The notes under the pieces are model-generated. The model was not told the DNA's origin. It did no database searches and saw only the letters and a list, made by a program, of their open reading frames with translations. Both the position numbers and the translations under genes were made by a program. A stretch of DNA of 64,000 nucleotides from assembly GCA_023436885.1 (NCBI GenBank), contig JAEZHI010000025.1, forward strand, positions 1-64,000. Direction: 5' to 3'. Positions 41,048-49,235 of this stretch are shown here, piece after piece. The first letter of the stretch is position 1, and every line of letters begins with the position of its first letter. The stretch is from Pseudomonadota bacterium (GTDB lineage: Bacteria; Pseudomonadota; Alphaproteobacteria; Rhizobiales; Pleomorphomonadaceae).

Positions 41048-41995
41048 TCACTTCAGATCGATGCGACCAAGCGGCTGCGCTTCCGCCGCCAACGCGCCAC
41101 AGGCCTCCTCCCAGGATCGGTCGCCGGGCACCAGCTCCGAGCGCAGGAAAGCGGTGGTCATCCGCTGGACCAGCGCCACCCGCTCCGGGTTCTCGTCAGT
41201 CGTCTCGGCCGCGTCGCAGCCGGATATGCCGCCGAGCATGTGTTCACCACCGAACAGGGTGAGCAACGCCTTGGCGCCGGGGCTGAGATGAAACGGATCG
41301 GCGAACCAGTCAGGCCCGCGCACGGTCAGCGGCGAGTGGTCGGCATCGCCCGCCACTACCAGCGTCGGCTTTCGCAAGGTTTCAAAGCTCGAATTGAGAT
41401 AGGGCACATGCTCTCGGGCGAAGTCGCTGAGGTCGTCGCCACCCCGCCCGCCGGCGGCGAGCAGCACGCCGGCCGACAGACGCGCATCGGAAAGATCCTC
41501 GCCCGGTTCGCCATCGGCGCCGATCATCCGCGCCCCGAGCAGAAGCCCGGCCGTCTGCCCGCCGAAGGAATGGCCGACAATGGCGATGCGATCTGGGGCA
41601 ACCCGCTCGGCTAGTCGGGGAACCGCGCCCACCAACTGGTCGAGCCGATCGAGACAGAGCTTCATGTCGGCCACCCGCAGCCGCCAGATCGTCGGCCGGC
41701 GCGGATCGTCATCAGTGAGCTTCATCCGCCGGGAGTCGAGATGGGTCGGACGGATCACCACAAAGCCCGCCGCCGCCCAGGCATCGGCCAGCGGTGCATA
41801 GCCATCCATCGACGAGCCGTGGCCGTGCGACAGCAGGATCACCGGGAGGTCGGCGCCAGTCACCGGCGCGGACACCCGAACCGTGAGATCGGCGCCGCGT
41901 TCGGGCGCCGCCAGCACCACCGGCCCAACGCTGATCACCGCGGTGCGGCCCGGATTCGAAGTCGGCAGTTGGGTCACAGGGATTTCCCTTTCCAT
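41048..41995 (-). CDS. Alpha/beta hydrolase (PAF-acetylhydrolase/dienelactone-hydrolase-like)
   Basis: 315 residues. Oxyanion segment SHGHGSSMDGY, nucleophile elbow GHSFGGQT, acid VVAGDADHSP and a late His in FGGEHMLGG. Length and pattern fit predicted dienelactone-hydrolase or platelet-activating-factor-acetylhydrolase-like enzymes. No signal peptide. Divergent from an HxlR gene across 98 bases that hold an inverted repeat, so it is probably the regulator's target. Confidence 0.88.
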   Translation of the reverse strand: MEREIPVTQLPTSNPGRTAVISVGPVVLAAPERGADLTVRVSAPVTGADLPVILLSHGHGSSMDGYAPLADAWAAAGFVVIRPTHLDSRRMKLTDDDPRRPTIWRLRVADMKLCLDRLDQLVGAVPRLAERVAPDRIAIVGHSFGGQTAGLLLGARMIGADGEPGEDLSDARLSAGVLLAAGGRGGDDLSDFAREHVPYLNSSFETLRKPTLVVAGDADHSPLTVRGPDWFADPFHLSPGAKALLTLFGGEHMLGGISGCDAAETTDENPERVALVQRMTTAFLRSELVPGDRSWEEACGALAAEAQPLGRIDLK

Positions 41996-42015
41996 GCGGA
42001 CCGAGGCGCAGACCT

Positions 42016-42050
42016 GGTCACAATTATTGACTTGATCTAGTTATGTGACC
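42016..42050. promoter_or_regulatory. Inverted repeat between hydrolase and HxlR genes
   Basis: GGTCACA (42016-42022) and TGTGACC (42044-42050), with a third GGTCAC half-site at 42087 just before the HxlR ATG. Probable HxlR operator governing both divergent genes. Confidence 0.55.
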
Positions 42051-42093
42051 TATCAAACCCTGCCAAGAACGCATTTTTCGAGGACCTGGTCAC

Positions 42094-42462
42094 ATGGATA
42101 TGACCGAGACGCTTGATGTCATGGCGAGCTGCGAAGGCGTCACCGACGTCCTGAAACGGGTCGGCGACAAATGGACCGTGCAGGTCATCGTGGCGCTGGT
42201 CGACCGGCCGCGCCGCTTCAACGAGCTGAAACGGCACATTCCCGGCATTTCGCAGCAGATGCTGACACGCACGCTGAAGGTGCTGGAGCGGGACGGCGTG
42301 CTCGACCGGCGCGTCTTCGACACGACACCGCCCCAGGTGGAATACGAGCTGACCACCTTCGGCCGCTCGCTGGCCGATCCGGTCCGGCAACTTGCCGAAT
42401 GGGCGGTGCGCCATCGCGCCGCCATCCATGACAACCGGCAGCGCTACGACGCCCGGCATTGA
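42094..42462 (+). CDS. HxlR family transcriptional regulator
   Basis: 122 residues. C13 in the ASCEGVTDVLKRVGDKWTVQ segment is the conserved Cys of HxlR/YodB-type winged-helix regulators, which can sense electrophiles or disulfide stress. ISQQMLTRTLKVLERDG is the recognition region. Divergent from the hydrolase gene. Confidence 0.92.
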   Translation: MDMTETLDVMASCEGVTDVLKRVGDKWTVQVIVALVDRPRRFNELKRHIPGISQQMLTRTLKVLERDGVLDRRVFDTTPPQVEYELTTFGRSLADPVRQLAEWAVRHRAAIHDNRQRYDARH

Positions 42463-42538
42463 ACCCGGCGAACGCCTTCACAATGGCGGGCCGGAGTCCG
42501 TATAGGTTGGAGCCATCAGGGATTCAAAGGGGACACCG

Positions 42539-43144
42539 ATGAGCGGATCGATACTGTTTGCCATGGCCGCCGAGCAGGAATACGGCCCGGCGCTCAAGGC
42601 GCGCATCAAGCCGGTGATGATCGGCGTCGGTCCGGTGGAGGCGGCTGTCAACCTCACCGCCGAACTCAGCGCCCGCGCCCATCGTGGCGATCTGCCCAAG
42701 CTGGTGGTCAGCCTCGGCTCGGCCGGCTCGCGCCGGCTCGCCCATTGCGGCGTCTATCAGGCGACGTCCATCGCCTATCGCGACATCGACGCCTCCCCCC
42801 TCGGCTTTGCCAAGGGCACCACGCCGCTCCTCGACCTGCCGGCCACCATCCCGCTGCCGCTCCGCGTGCCCGGCGTGCCGGAAGCCAGCCTCTCCACCGG
42901 CGGCAACATCGTCTCCGGCGCCGCCTACGACCTGATCGACGCCGACATGGTCGACATGGAAACCTACGCCGTCTGGCGCGCCTCACAGAAATTCGCCGTC
43001 CCCCTGATAGGCCTCCGCGGCATCTCCGACGGCAAGGCTGAAGTCACCCAGTTCAGCCACTGGACCGAATACCTCCACATCATCGACGAGAAGCTGGCGA
43101 CGATTGTGGATCGGATATTAGCGGGGGATGTGGTGGAGGTGTGA
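42539..43144 (+). CDS. mtnN: 5'-Methylthioadenosine/S-adenosylhomocysteine nucleosidase
   Basis: 201 residues, slightly shorter than the usual ~230. Catalytic residues can be placed: Glu12 in FAMAAEQEYG, the purine-binding VDMETYAVW, and Asp in RGISDGKAEV. It cleaves adenine from MTA and SAH in sulfur-amino-acid salvage. GGGG precedes the ATG. A REP pair follows the stop. Confidence 0.9.
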   Translation: MSGSILFAMAAEQEYGPALKARIKPVMIGVGPVEAAVNLTAELSARAHRGDLPKLVVSLGSAGSRRLAHCGVYQATSIAYRDIDASPLGFAKGTTPLLDLPATIPLPLRVPGVPEASLSTGGNIVSGAAYDLIDADMVDMETYAVWRASQKFAVPLIGLRGISDGKAEVTQFSHWTEYLHIIDEKLATIVDRILAGDVVEV

Positions 43145-43183
43145 GGCAAGGATTGGTGCCCCATAGCCGCGTCGCGTTTCATT

Positions 43184-43219
43184 CTGCCTGAGGTTCCCGC
43201 CTGCGCGGGAATGACAGAT
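43184..43219 (-). repeat. REP-type element, reverse member of an inverted pair
   Basis: CTGCCTGAGGTTCCCGCCTG followed by CGCGGGAATGACAG. Partner at 43291. Confidence 0.85.
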
Positions 43220-43290
43220 TGATAAGAGCCGAGCGCAGCCAGATCACTGTAAGCTTTCGACTCGTAAGGGACTGTTTCACATATATAATA

Positions 43291-43326
43291 CTGTCATTCC
43301 CGCGCAGGCGGGAACCTCAGGCAGGA
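43291..43326 (+). repeat. REP-type element, forward member of an inverted pair
   Basis: CTGTCATTCCCGCGCAGGCG followed by GGAACCTCAGGCAGGATG. With the copy at 43184 it makes a ~140-base inverted pair with an AT-rich centre. Confidence 0.85.
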
Positions 43327-43382
43327 TGGGGCGGAGCGCCGATATCGCGCTCCCAAAATCCGTGAGACAGGGCCAGACTCGG

Positions 43383-43697
43383 TCAGTATTGCACCATGCG
43401 GATGTAAATGATCACACGTCCGTCGCGAACGAGCCCAATGCCTTCGTGGCCGAAAAGCGGCCCAATCTGGTCGCTTCGGCAGAGCCACAGGCTGTCGCCT
43501 TCACGCATCTCGTCGTACAGCGGCGCCAGCCCTTTTTTTAGAAGATCGAGGTCGCGAAAGTGCTTCGCCAAGTACTCTGGCAGGCCACCCCAATGATAGA
43601 GGATCCAACTTGAGATCTGCGGCAGCGTCACTTCGATGACGCGCACGATGTTCTTTGGATCACGTATCACAGAAGACGGTGAAAACATCTCGGCCAT
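43383..43697 (-). CDS. Conserved hypothetical protein
   Basis: 104 residues from ATG 43697, with a purine-rich AGGGGCAGG upstream. It reads as a compact domain: LPQISSWILYHWGGLPEYLA, then LKKGLAPLYDEMREGDSLWL, then IGPLFGHEGIGLVRDGRVII. No signal peptide or membrane segment. I do not recognise a functional family. The frame is open to 43967 but that part is low-complexity antisense-like sequence. Confidence 0.65.
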   Translation of the reverse strand: MAEMFSPSSVIRDPKNIVRVIEVTLPQISSWILYHWGGLPEYLAKHFRDLDLLKKGLAPLYDEMREGDSLWLCRSDQIGPLFGHEGIGLVRDGRVIIYIRMVQY

Positions 43698-43999
43698 CGA
43701 AGCCTGCCCCTTGCCATCATCAGTCTCGACACTACAGCGTCTCGCGAGCTCCGGGCAACCAACCATCGTTGGTTGTGGCGCCCCCTTGACCGTCCCTTCC
43801 CCATCGGGCATCACTTCCCCATGAGCAATGCGCACGCAATATCGCTTGGGAACGGCCGCAACCTGCGGATCGCCCTCGCATGCGTGCTCGGAGGACGAGG
43901 TCGCCGCGTCCGGTCGTAATGCCGCGCGCCTTTGCGCGACCGGTCGGACGTAAAGCCCCCACCTCATCCTTCAATGGCCATCCCCCAGGAGATCGGGCC
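43698..43999. other. Intergenic region upstream of the synthetase-like gene
   Basis: 302 bases between divergent genes. Reading frames cross it without family likeness. No promoter stands out; no gene is claimed. Confidence 0.4.
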
Positions 44000-44752
44000 A
44001 TGCTCAGCATTCTCAACGTGAATTCGCTCGTCCATTGGGAAGAGCGCGAAATCCTCCGCCGCGAAGAACTCATCCGGCATTTTTCTGAGGAAGTCCGCGC
44101 CTTCCTGCGTTCCGTCAACCCCGCGTGGGACATGCGGCGGGTGGAAGCGCCGACGCTTATCCCGCGCCATCTCATTTCCGACGCCTACGGCAATGCCGAC
44201 GTCTTCGTGCAGCAGCAGCTGACGCCGACCGATACGGAACTGGTGCTCCGGCCGGAAACCACGCCATCCACCTACGCCTACATGACGCATCTTCTCGACA
44301 CGCACACCGGCGCACGGCTGCCACTCTGCGTCTGGCAGGCCGGCCGGTCCTATCGCCGCGAGCAGGAGCAGACCACCGCACACATGCGGCTCAAGGAGTT
44401 CTGGCAGATGGAGTTCCAGGCGGCCTTCACCGCCGACACAGGCATGGACTACCACGCCGCCTGCCTCGAACCAGTGCGCAAGATGATCGCCTCGGTCATC
44501 GCGTTCCCGACCCGCATCGTCCCCTCGGATCGCCTGCCGAGCTACTCGGAGGTGACGATGGATATCGAGGTCGACAACGGCTTCAAGTGGATGGAGGTCT
44601 GCTCGATCTCCCGCCGCACCGATTTCCCGAAGAAGTTCGTGTCACGGGCCAAGGGCGGCGCAACGCGGGAACACGACGTGCTGGTTTTGGAAATCGCCAT
44701 CGGCCTCGACCGCTGCCTGCACAACTGGGCGATTGCGGCTGACCGCGCCTGA
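44000..44752 (+). CDS. Class II aminoacyl-tRNA synthetase catalytic core, stand-alone
   Basis: 250 residues. Motif 1 region RVEAPTLIPRHLISDAYGNA, then LRPETTPSTYAYM, motif 2 VWQAGRSYRREQ followed by RLKEFWQMEFQ, and motif 3 LEIAIGLDRCL near the C-terminus. The arrangement is like GlyRS/ThrRS/ProRS cores. The usual C-terminal anticodon-binding domain is absent: the protein stops just after motif 3. AGGAG lies eight bases before the ATG at 44000. It may activate an amino acid for a non-tRNA acceptor, as free-standing class II relatives do elsewhere, or modify a tRNA; neither is shown. A strong terminator follows. Confidence 0.88.
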   Translation: MLSILNVNSLVHWEEREILRREELIRHFSEEVRAFLRSVNPAWDMRRVEAPTLIPRHLISDAYGNADVFVQQQLTPTDTELVLRPETTPSTYAYMTHLLDTHTGARLPLCVWQAGRSYRREQEQTTAHMRLKEFWQMEFQAAFTADTGMDYHAACLEPVRKMIASVIAFPTRIVPSDRLPSYSEVTMDIEVDNGFKWMEVCSISRRTDFPKKFVSRAKGGATREHDVLVLEIAIGLDRCLHNWAIAADRA

Positions 44753-44760
44753 CCGAATAC

Positions 44761-44795
44761 GGCGCGCCGCCTTGGAGTTATCAAGGCGGCGCGCC
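44761..44795 (+). terminator. Terminator of the synthetase-like gene
   Basis: Perfect 14-bp stem GGCGCGCCGCCTTG / CAAGGCGGCGCGCC with a 7-base loop, eight bases after the stop codon. Confidence 0.75.
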
Positions 44796-44818
44796 CGATA
44801 TCCGCGCCGCGTTCCATC

Positions 44819-44870
44819 CTGCCTGAGGTTCCCGCCTGCGCGGGAATGACAGTATTATATATAGGAACAA
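44819..44870 (-). repeat. REP-type element, reverse member of an inverted pair
   Basis: CTGCCTGAGGTTCCCGCCTG followed by CGCGGGAATGACAG and the TATATATAGGAACA tail. Partner at 44926. Confidence 0.85.
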
Positions 44871-44925
44871 CAAAGCCTTAAATGGCCGCGACCGCAATAA
44901 CCTCCCGACGCCCGTCTCTATCAAA

Positions 44926-44961
44926 CTGTCATTCCCGCGCAGGCGGGAACCTCAGGCAGGA
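44926..44961 (+). repeat. REP-type element, forward member of an inverted pair
   Basis: CTGTCATTCCCGCGCAGGCG followed by GGAACCTCAGGCAGG. Nearly identical to the copy at 43291. Confidence 0.85.
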
Positions 44962-45046
44962 TGGGGCGGAACGCCTCTATCAGACTCCCAATCATCGGGC
45001 ATGCTGAGGCTGAGGCGCGATCGGGATTGAACCCGAAGGTAGCTGC

Positions 45047-46015
45047 TCACCCCTCCCACCCTTCCACCGGCGCGTCAAAGTCTCGCTCCGGCCCGACGGG
45101 GACGATGCCGGTTGGATTGATCCACGGATGGCTGGCGTAATAGTGCCGCTTGATGTGGTCGAAATCGACGGTCGGGCGGATGGCGGGGTGCTGGTAGAGG
45201 GCGCGCGTGAAGCGCCACAGCGCCGGATAGTCGACGAGTGCCTTCCGGTTGCACTTGAAGTGGCCGAAATAGACCGGATCGAACCGCACCAGCGTGGTGA
45301 ACAGGCGGATGTCGGCTTCGGTCAGTTGCTCGCCGACCAGGAAACGGCGGTTCGTCAGCCGCGCCTCCAGCCAATCCATCGTCGCGAAGACATCCGCCAC
45401 GGCTGCCTCGTAGGTGGACTGCCGTCGCGCGAAGCCGGCCCGATAGACGCCATTGTTGAGGTTGGCGTAGACGCGCTCGTTGACGGCGTCGATCTCGCCA
45501 CGCAACGCCACGGGATAGTAGTCGCCCTCGACCGCGCCGACGCTATCGAAGGCGCTGTTGAACATGCGGATGATGTCGGAGGATTCGTTGGAGACGATCT
45601 TCCGGGTCACCTTGTCCCACAACACCGGGACGGTGACGCGCGAGGTGCAGCGCGGTTCGCCAAGGGTATAGAGCTGGTGCAACCATTCGACGCCGTTCAC
45701 CGTGTCAGGCACCACGCCGGGGCCGGAATGGAACGACCAGCCGTCCTCGCCCATCAGCCAGTGCACCACCGACAGGCTTATGACGTCTTCAAGGCCTTTC
45801 AGCCTGCGCATGATCAGGGTGCGGTGCGCCCAGGGACAGGCGAGCGACACATAGAGGTGGTAACGACCGACCTCGGCGGGGAAGGTGGTGACACCATCGC
45901 CCTCACCATCGACGATCCAGTTGCGGAACACCGAAGGCGGGCGCCGCAGCTCCCCGTCCTTAACCTCGGTCTCGATACCGTTGCGATGCCACAGACCGTC
46001 TACGAGCTCACCCAT
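45047..46015 (-). CDS. yqjG: Glutathionyl-hydroquinone reductase (Xi-class GST)
   Basis: 322 residues, normal for the Xi class. Catalytic Cys60 lies in SLACPWAHR; the C-domain carries the Xi-class pattern NNGVYRAGFARRQSTYEAAV and WLEARLTNRRFLVGEQLTEA. It removes glutathione from glutathionyl-(hydro)quinones in the cytosol. It lies upstream, on the same strand, of nothing obvious; the azoreductase gene 77 bases before it shares its orientation, and both act on quinones, so they may be one operon. Confidence 0.93.
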   Translation of the reverse strand: MGELVDGLWHRNGIETEVKDGELRRPPSVFRNWIVDGEGDGVTTFPAEVGRYHLYVSLACPWAHRTLIMRRLKGLEDVISLSVVHWLMGEDGWSFHSGPGVVPDTVNGVEWLHQLYTLGEPRCTSRVTVPVLWDKVTRKIVSNESSDIIRMFNSAFDSVGAVEGDYYPVALRGEIDAVNERVYANLNNGVYRAGFARRQSTYEAAVADVFATMDWLEARLTNRRFLVGEQLTEADIRLFTTLVRFDPVYFGHFKCNRKALVDYPALWRFTRALYQHPAIRPTVDFDHIKRHYYASHPWINPTGIVPVGPERDFDAPVEGWEG

Positions 46016-46092
46016 CGGCTGTCTCCAGACAAAAATGGCCCGCGCACATCGCGCGAGCCATAGAAAGCAATTGGTGGCTTAACGGCCAGTGA

Positions 46093-46707
46093 TCAAGCGG
46101 CGAGCGCTTCGATCTCAGCCTTGGCCTTGGCGATGGCGGCAGCCTTCGGCTCGTCACCCAGGGCCAGGCCCTCGGCGCGGATGACCGTGACGTCGGTCAG
46201 GCCGATGAAGCCGAGCACGCCGCGCAGGTAGGTCTCGTGATGCTCGAGGGCGGCGGCCGGGCTGTCGCCGGTGTAGACGCCGCCACGGGTCGAGGCGATG
46301 ATCACCTTCTTGCCCTTCGGCAGCAGGCCTTCCGGGCCATTCGCGGTGTAGTGGAAGGTGCGGCCGGCGACGCAGACGCGGTCGATCCAGCCCTTGAGCT
46401 GTGAGGGAACCGAGAAGTTGTACATCGGCGCGCCGATGACGATGACGTCGGCAGCGAACAGATCGTCGACATAGGCACCACCGACGGCGATGTCATCGCC
46501 CAGCGCCGGGTTAGGTACCGGGCCACCCTGGAACACGGCCAGATGCGCATCCGAGAGATGCAGCGTGGCGTCGACGACGAGGTCGCGACGGATCACGCGG
46601 GCGCCGGGATGCAGGGCCAACTGCTTGGCCACGATGTCGGCGGTCAGCGAACGGCTGACCGAGTAGCCGCCGAGGATGCTGGAATCGATATGCAGGATCG
46701 TCGTCAT
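46093..46707 (-). CDS. azoR: FMN-dependent NADH-azoreductase
   Basis: 204 residues. Flavodoxin-like N-terminus TILHIDSSILGGYSVSRSLT binds FMN phosphate; APMYNFSVPSQLKGWIDRV and STRGGVY are the family's isoalloxazine-binding segments. Start 46707 has GGAG nine bases upstream; the longer frame to 46809 lacks family likeness. Two-electron quinone and azo reduction. Divergent from a LysR gene and followed by the glutathionyl-hydroquinone reductase, so a quinone-detoxification module is likely. Confidence 0.93.
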   Translation of the reverse strand: MTTILHIDSSILGGYSVSRSLTADIVAKQLALHPGARVIRRDLVVDATLHLSDAHLAVFQGGPVPNPALGDDIAVGGAYVDDLFAADVIVIGAPMYNFSVPSQLKGWIDRVCVAGRTFHYTANGPEGLLPKGKKVIIASTRGGVYTGDSPAAALEHHETYLRGVLGFIGLTDVTVIRAEGLALGDEPKAAAIAKAKAEIEALAA

Positions 46708-46838
46708 GCGAGGAGTCTCCGAAGCGCCATTGAGAGGCGTCGTTGCTTTGCGGGTGAAGAGGTTCTTGAGGGCTTTGAACATGACGCATGTGATAGTCAT
46801 GAATGCCAATACAGGTGTAGCCAGTATTTTTTTATGTT

Positions 46839-46861
46839 ATCCATCGGGAAAGCCGATGGAT
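46839..46861. promoter_or_regulatory. Perfect palindrome upstream of the LysR gene
   Basis: ATCCATCGG-GAAAG-CCGATGGAT, nine paired bases around a 5-base centre. It ends three bases before the LysR ribosome site GGAG, so it could be a LysR autorepression site or an mRNA hairpin limiting translation. Confidence 0.55.
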
Positions 46862-46871
46862 TGGAGCTACC

Positions 46872-47777
46872 ATGCTGGACGGAATATCACTGGACCAAGT
46901 GCGAACCTTCCTGGCGGCCGTGGATCACGGCAGCTTTTCGGCGGCAGGTCGCTACCTTTCGCGGACCCAGTCGGCCGTCAGCGAGGCGATCGGCACCCTG
47001 GAAACGCACCTGGGTGTGCGCCTGTTCGACCGTAGCGGCCGCTATCCCGAATTGACGGCGGAAGGCCGCGCCCTCCTCGCCGATGCGCGCGAAGTGCTGT
47101 CCTCCATCGATGGCATGAAGGCGCGCGCCAAGGGCATGGCCAGCGGCATCGAGCCCGAGCTGGCCGTCGTGGTCGACGTGTTCTTCCCGATCGAGGTGCT
47201 GGCGCTGGTCGCCCAGGAGTTCCGCCAGCATTTTCCGGGCACACCGTTGCGGCTCTATGGCGAGGCGCTTGGCGCCACCGTCGAGCCGGTGCTCGACGGA
47301 CGCGTGAGCTTCAGCGTTTCGGGTTCCCTGCCGGTGTTGCCCGACGGGCTCGGCAGCGAGCATCTGGCCAACGTGCGCTTCGTGGTCGTTGCCGCGGCGA
47401 ACCATCCTTTGGCGGCATGGCAGGGGCCTATCCCCAAGGCGGAGCTGGCGCGGCACGTGCAACTGGTTCTGACGGACCGGTCCAAGCTCACGGCCGAGCG
47501 CGAGTTCGGCGTCATGTCGCCCTCCACATGGCGCCTCGCCGATCTGTTCGCCAAGCACGCCTTCCTGCTGAACGGGCTGGGATGGGGCGGCATGCCCAGC
47601 CATACCATTCAAGCGGACCTTGAGGCCGGCCGGCTGAAAGAACTGGTGATCGAAGACAACCCGCCGGGCGGCCTCATCCTGACGATGCAGGCCGTCTATC
47701 GAGCCGACGATCCACCAGGACCGGCCGGCCGCTGGATGATCGAGCAGCTCAAACGCTGCCGGGAACGCGGGGAGTAG
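46872..47777 (+). CDS. LysR family transcriptional regulator
   Basis: 301 residues. HTH region LDQVRTFLAAVDHGSFSAAG and YLSRTQSAVSEAIGTLETHL, followed by the effector-binding domain. GGAG lies eight bases before the ATG. Divergent from azoR across 164 bases, so it is the likely controller of the azoR-yqjG module. Confidence 0.92.
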   Translation: MLDGISLDQVRTFLAAVDHGSFSAAGRYLSRTQSAVSEAIGTLETHLGVRLFDRSGRYPELTAEGRALLADAREVLSSIDGMKARAKGMASGIEPELAVVVDVFFPIEVLALVAQEFRQHFPGTPLRLYGEALGATVEPVLDGRVSFSVSGSLPVLPDGLGSEHLANVRFVVVAAANHPLAAWQGPIPKAELARHVQLVLTDRSKLTAEREFGVMSPSTWRLADLFAKHAFLLNGLGWGGMPSHTIQADLEAGRLKELVIEDNPPGGLILTMQAVYRADDPPGPAGRWMIEQLKRCRERGE

Positions 47778-47907
47778 GCCGGCGCGAGGTGTATTCCCTC
47801 CGGCGCCCCCTCGTTGCGCCCACTCGGCCCGCTCTATATGGTCGCGCTCCCGACGCGAGAGCGACCTTGCCGAGGGTCCATCACTCGACAAGACCCTTGG
47901 AGACCGC

Positions 47908-48336
47908 ATGCGCAGCCTGCCCGACCGCATTCGCCACGTCATCAGCTTCGAGATCATCGGTCTCGCCCTGGTGACGCCGCTCGGCGCGCTGGCCTTCGGT
48001 CAACCAATGCTGGACATCGGCGTGCTCTCGGCCATCGTGGCGGTGATCGCCACGCTGTGGAACCTTGTCTACAATTATCTCTTTGACATCGCACTGAAAC
48101 GTGCGCGCGGCGGTACCGCCAAGGGCGCGGTGATGCGCGTCTTTCACGCCATCCTGTTCGAGCTCGGCCTGCTGGCGACGCTGATGCCCCTCATCGCCGC
48201 CTATCTCGGCATCTCGCTCTGGCAGGCATTGATGATGGATATTTCCTTTGCTATTTTTTACATGGTCTACGCATTTCTATTTAATCTGGTGTATGATCGA
48301 ATCTTCCCGCTGCCAGAATGGCAGGGGCAATCCTGA
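47908..48336 (+). CDS. PACE family multidrug/biocide efflux transporter
   Basis: 142 residues with four helices as two tandem bacterial transmembrane pairs. RIRHVISFEIIGLALVTPLG and RVFHAILFELGLLATLMPLI are the characteristic helix-1 and helix-3 segments with the membrane-embedded acidic residue (E in FEIIG). YNYLFD and YDRIFP repeat at the ends of helices 2 and 4. Homologues of AceI export chlorhexidine and other biocides by proton exchange. No dedicated regulator is adjacent. Confidence 0.92.
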   Translation: MRSLPDRIRHVISFEIIGLALVTPLGALAFGQPMLDIGVLSAIVAVIATLWNLVYNYLFDIALKRARGGTAKGAVMRVFHAILFELGLLATLMPLIAAYLGISLWQALMMDISFAIFYMVYAFLFNLVYDRIFPLPEWQGQS

Positions 48337-48533
48337 AGCATCCCACTTTCTGATCGGCTCCATGTTCCGATCAGCCCCGGGCAACCCGGTGGGGGATAAT
48401 GGATTGCAGCTTTACAACCTCGCCTTTGCCTTGAGGCTGGATCCCCGGTGGGTCGGCCCGGCGCACTCCCGGCTCGCGCGGACCTCCCCGCGCGGCTGGC
48501 GTTCGCGCTGAAACCGTGATGACGAAGTCCTTC

Positions 48534-48553
48534 GGGTGAAACGGCTTTCACCC
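48534..48553 (+). promoter_or_regulatory. Hairpin before the NAD(P)-binding gene
   Basis: Perfect GGGTGAAA / TTTCACCC with loop CGGC, just ahead of the ribosome site GAGG. The whole 239-base leader (48337-48575) is rich in short GC stems, including GATCGG/CCGATC and CCGGG-CAA-CCCGG, the last of which may terminate the PACE gene. Confidence 0.45.
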
Positions 48554-48575
48554 TGGAGGCTTCGAGGAATTGAGC

Positions 48576-49235
48576 ATGACGCTAAACGTCCTTCTGGCCG
48601 GTTCCACCGGCTTGGTCGGCGCCCTTGTTCGCACGCGGCTTGCCACGCGTGGCGATATCGATCTGATCAGCCTCGTCCGACGTGGCACGGACGCCACCGG
48701 CCATGAGGTGGATTTCGAACAGCTTTGCGCCACGCCCGGCGCACTCCTGAGCCCGCTTGCCCCCAATGGCCTCGATGTTGCGATCTCCTGTCTCGGCACC
48801 ACCATCCGCGCCGCCGGCTCGGAACAGGCTATGTTCCGTATCGACCACGACTATGTGCTGGCCGTGGCAAGCGGCGCCCGATTGCTCGGCGCACGCCAGT
48901 TCATCCTGGTGAGTTCGGTGGGGGCCGGCGGCCCTGGCTTCTACCTGCAAACCAAGGGTTCCATCGAGGCGGGGGTCAGTCAGCTCGGCTTCGACCGGGT
49001 GGATATCGTCCGCCCCGGCGTGCTGGTCGGCCACCGCAGCGAGCGCCGGCCGCTGGAAGCCATCAGCCAGCGCGTGCTCACCGCGCTGGCGCCGCTGATG
49101 GGCGGCCCGTTGACCCGCTATGCCGCCGTGCCGGCCGAAACCGTGGCCGACGCCATCGTCACCCTGATCGGCCAGGCGGAACGCGGCCGCCACGTGCATG
49201 AGAACGCGCACCTGCGCCAGCTCGACGCCGCCTGA
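48576..49235 (+). CDS. NAD(P)-binding oxidoreductase, atypical SDR
   Basis: 219 residues from ATG 48576 with GAGG eight bases upstream; a TTG at 48570 is less likely. LLAGSTGLVGALV is the Rossmann glycine loop (GxxGxxG), CLGTTIRAAGS and FILVSSVGAGG follow, with VDIVRPGVLVG late in the fold. Resembles the YraR/HTATIP2-like atypical SDR group. No clear catalytic Tyr-Lys pair apart from FYLQTKG. Cytosolic; substrate unknown. Confidence 0.88.
   Translation: MTLNVLLAGSTGLVGALVRTRLATRGDIDLISLVRRGTDATGHEVDFEQLCATPGALLSPLAPNGLDVAISCLGTTIRAAGSEQAMFRIDHDYVLAVASGARLLGARQFILVSSVGAGGPGFYLQTKGSIEAGVSQLGFDRVDIVRPGVLVGHRSERRPLEAISQRVLTALAPLMGGPLTRYAAVPAETVADAIVTLIGQAERGRHVHENAHLRQLDAA

Noticed and set aside
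43697..43967. N-terminal extension of the 104-residue protein
   Set aside because: The added 90 residues look like antisense low-complexity sequence, and the internal ATG has the better ribosome site.
44000..44752. Broken glycyl- or threonyl-tRNA synthetase pseudogene
   Set aside because: All three class II motifs, a good ribosome site and a terminator directly behind the stop point to a complete small gene.
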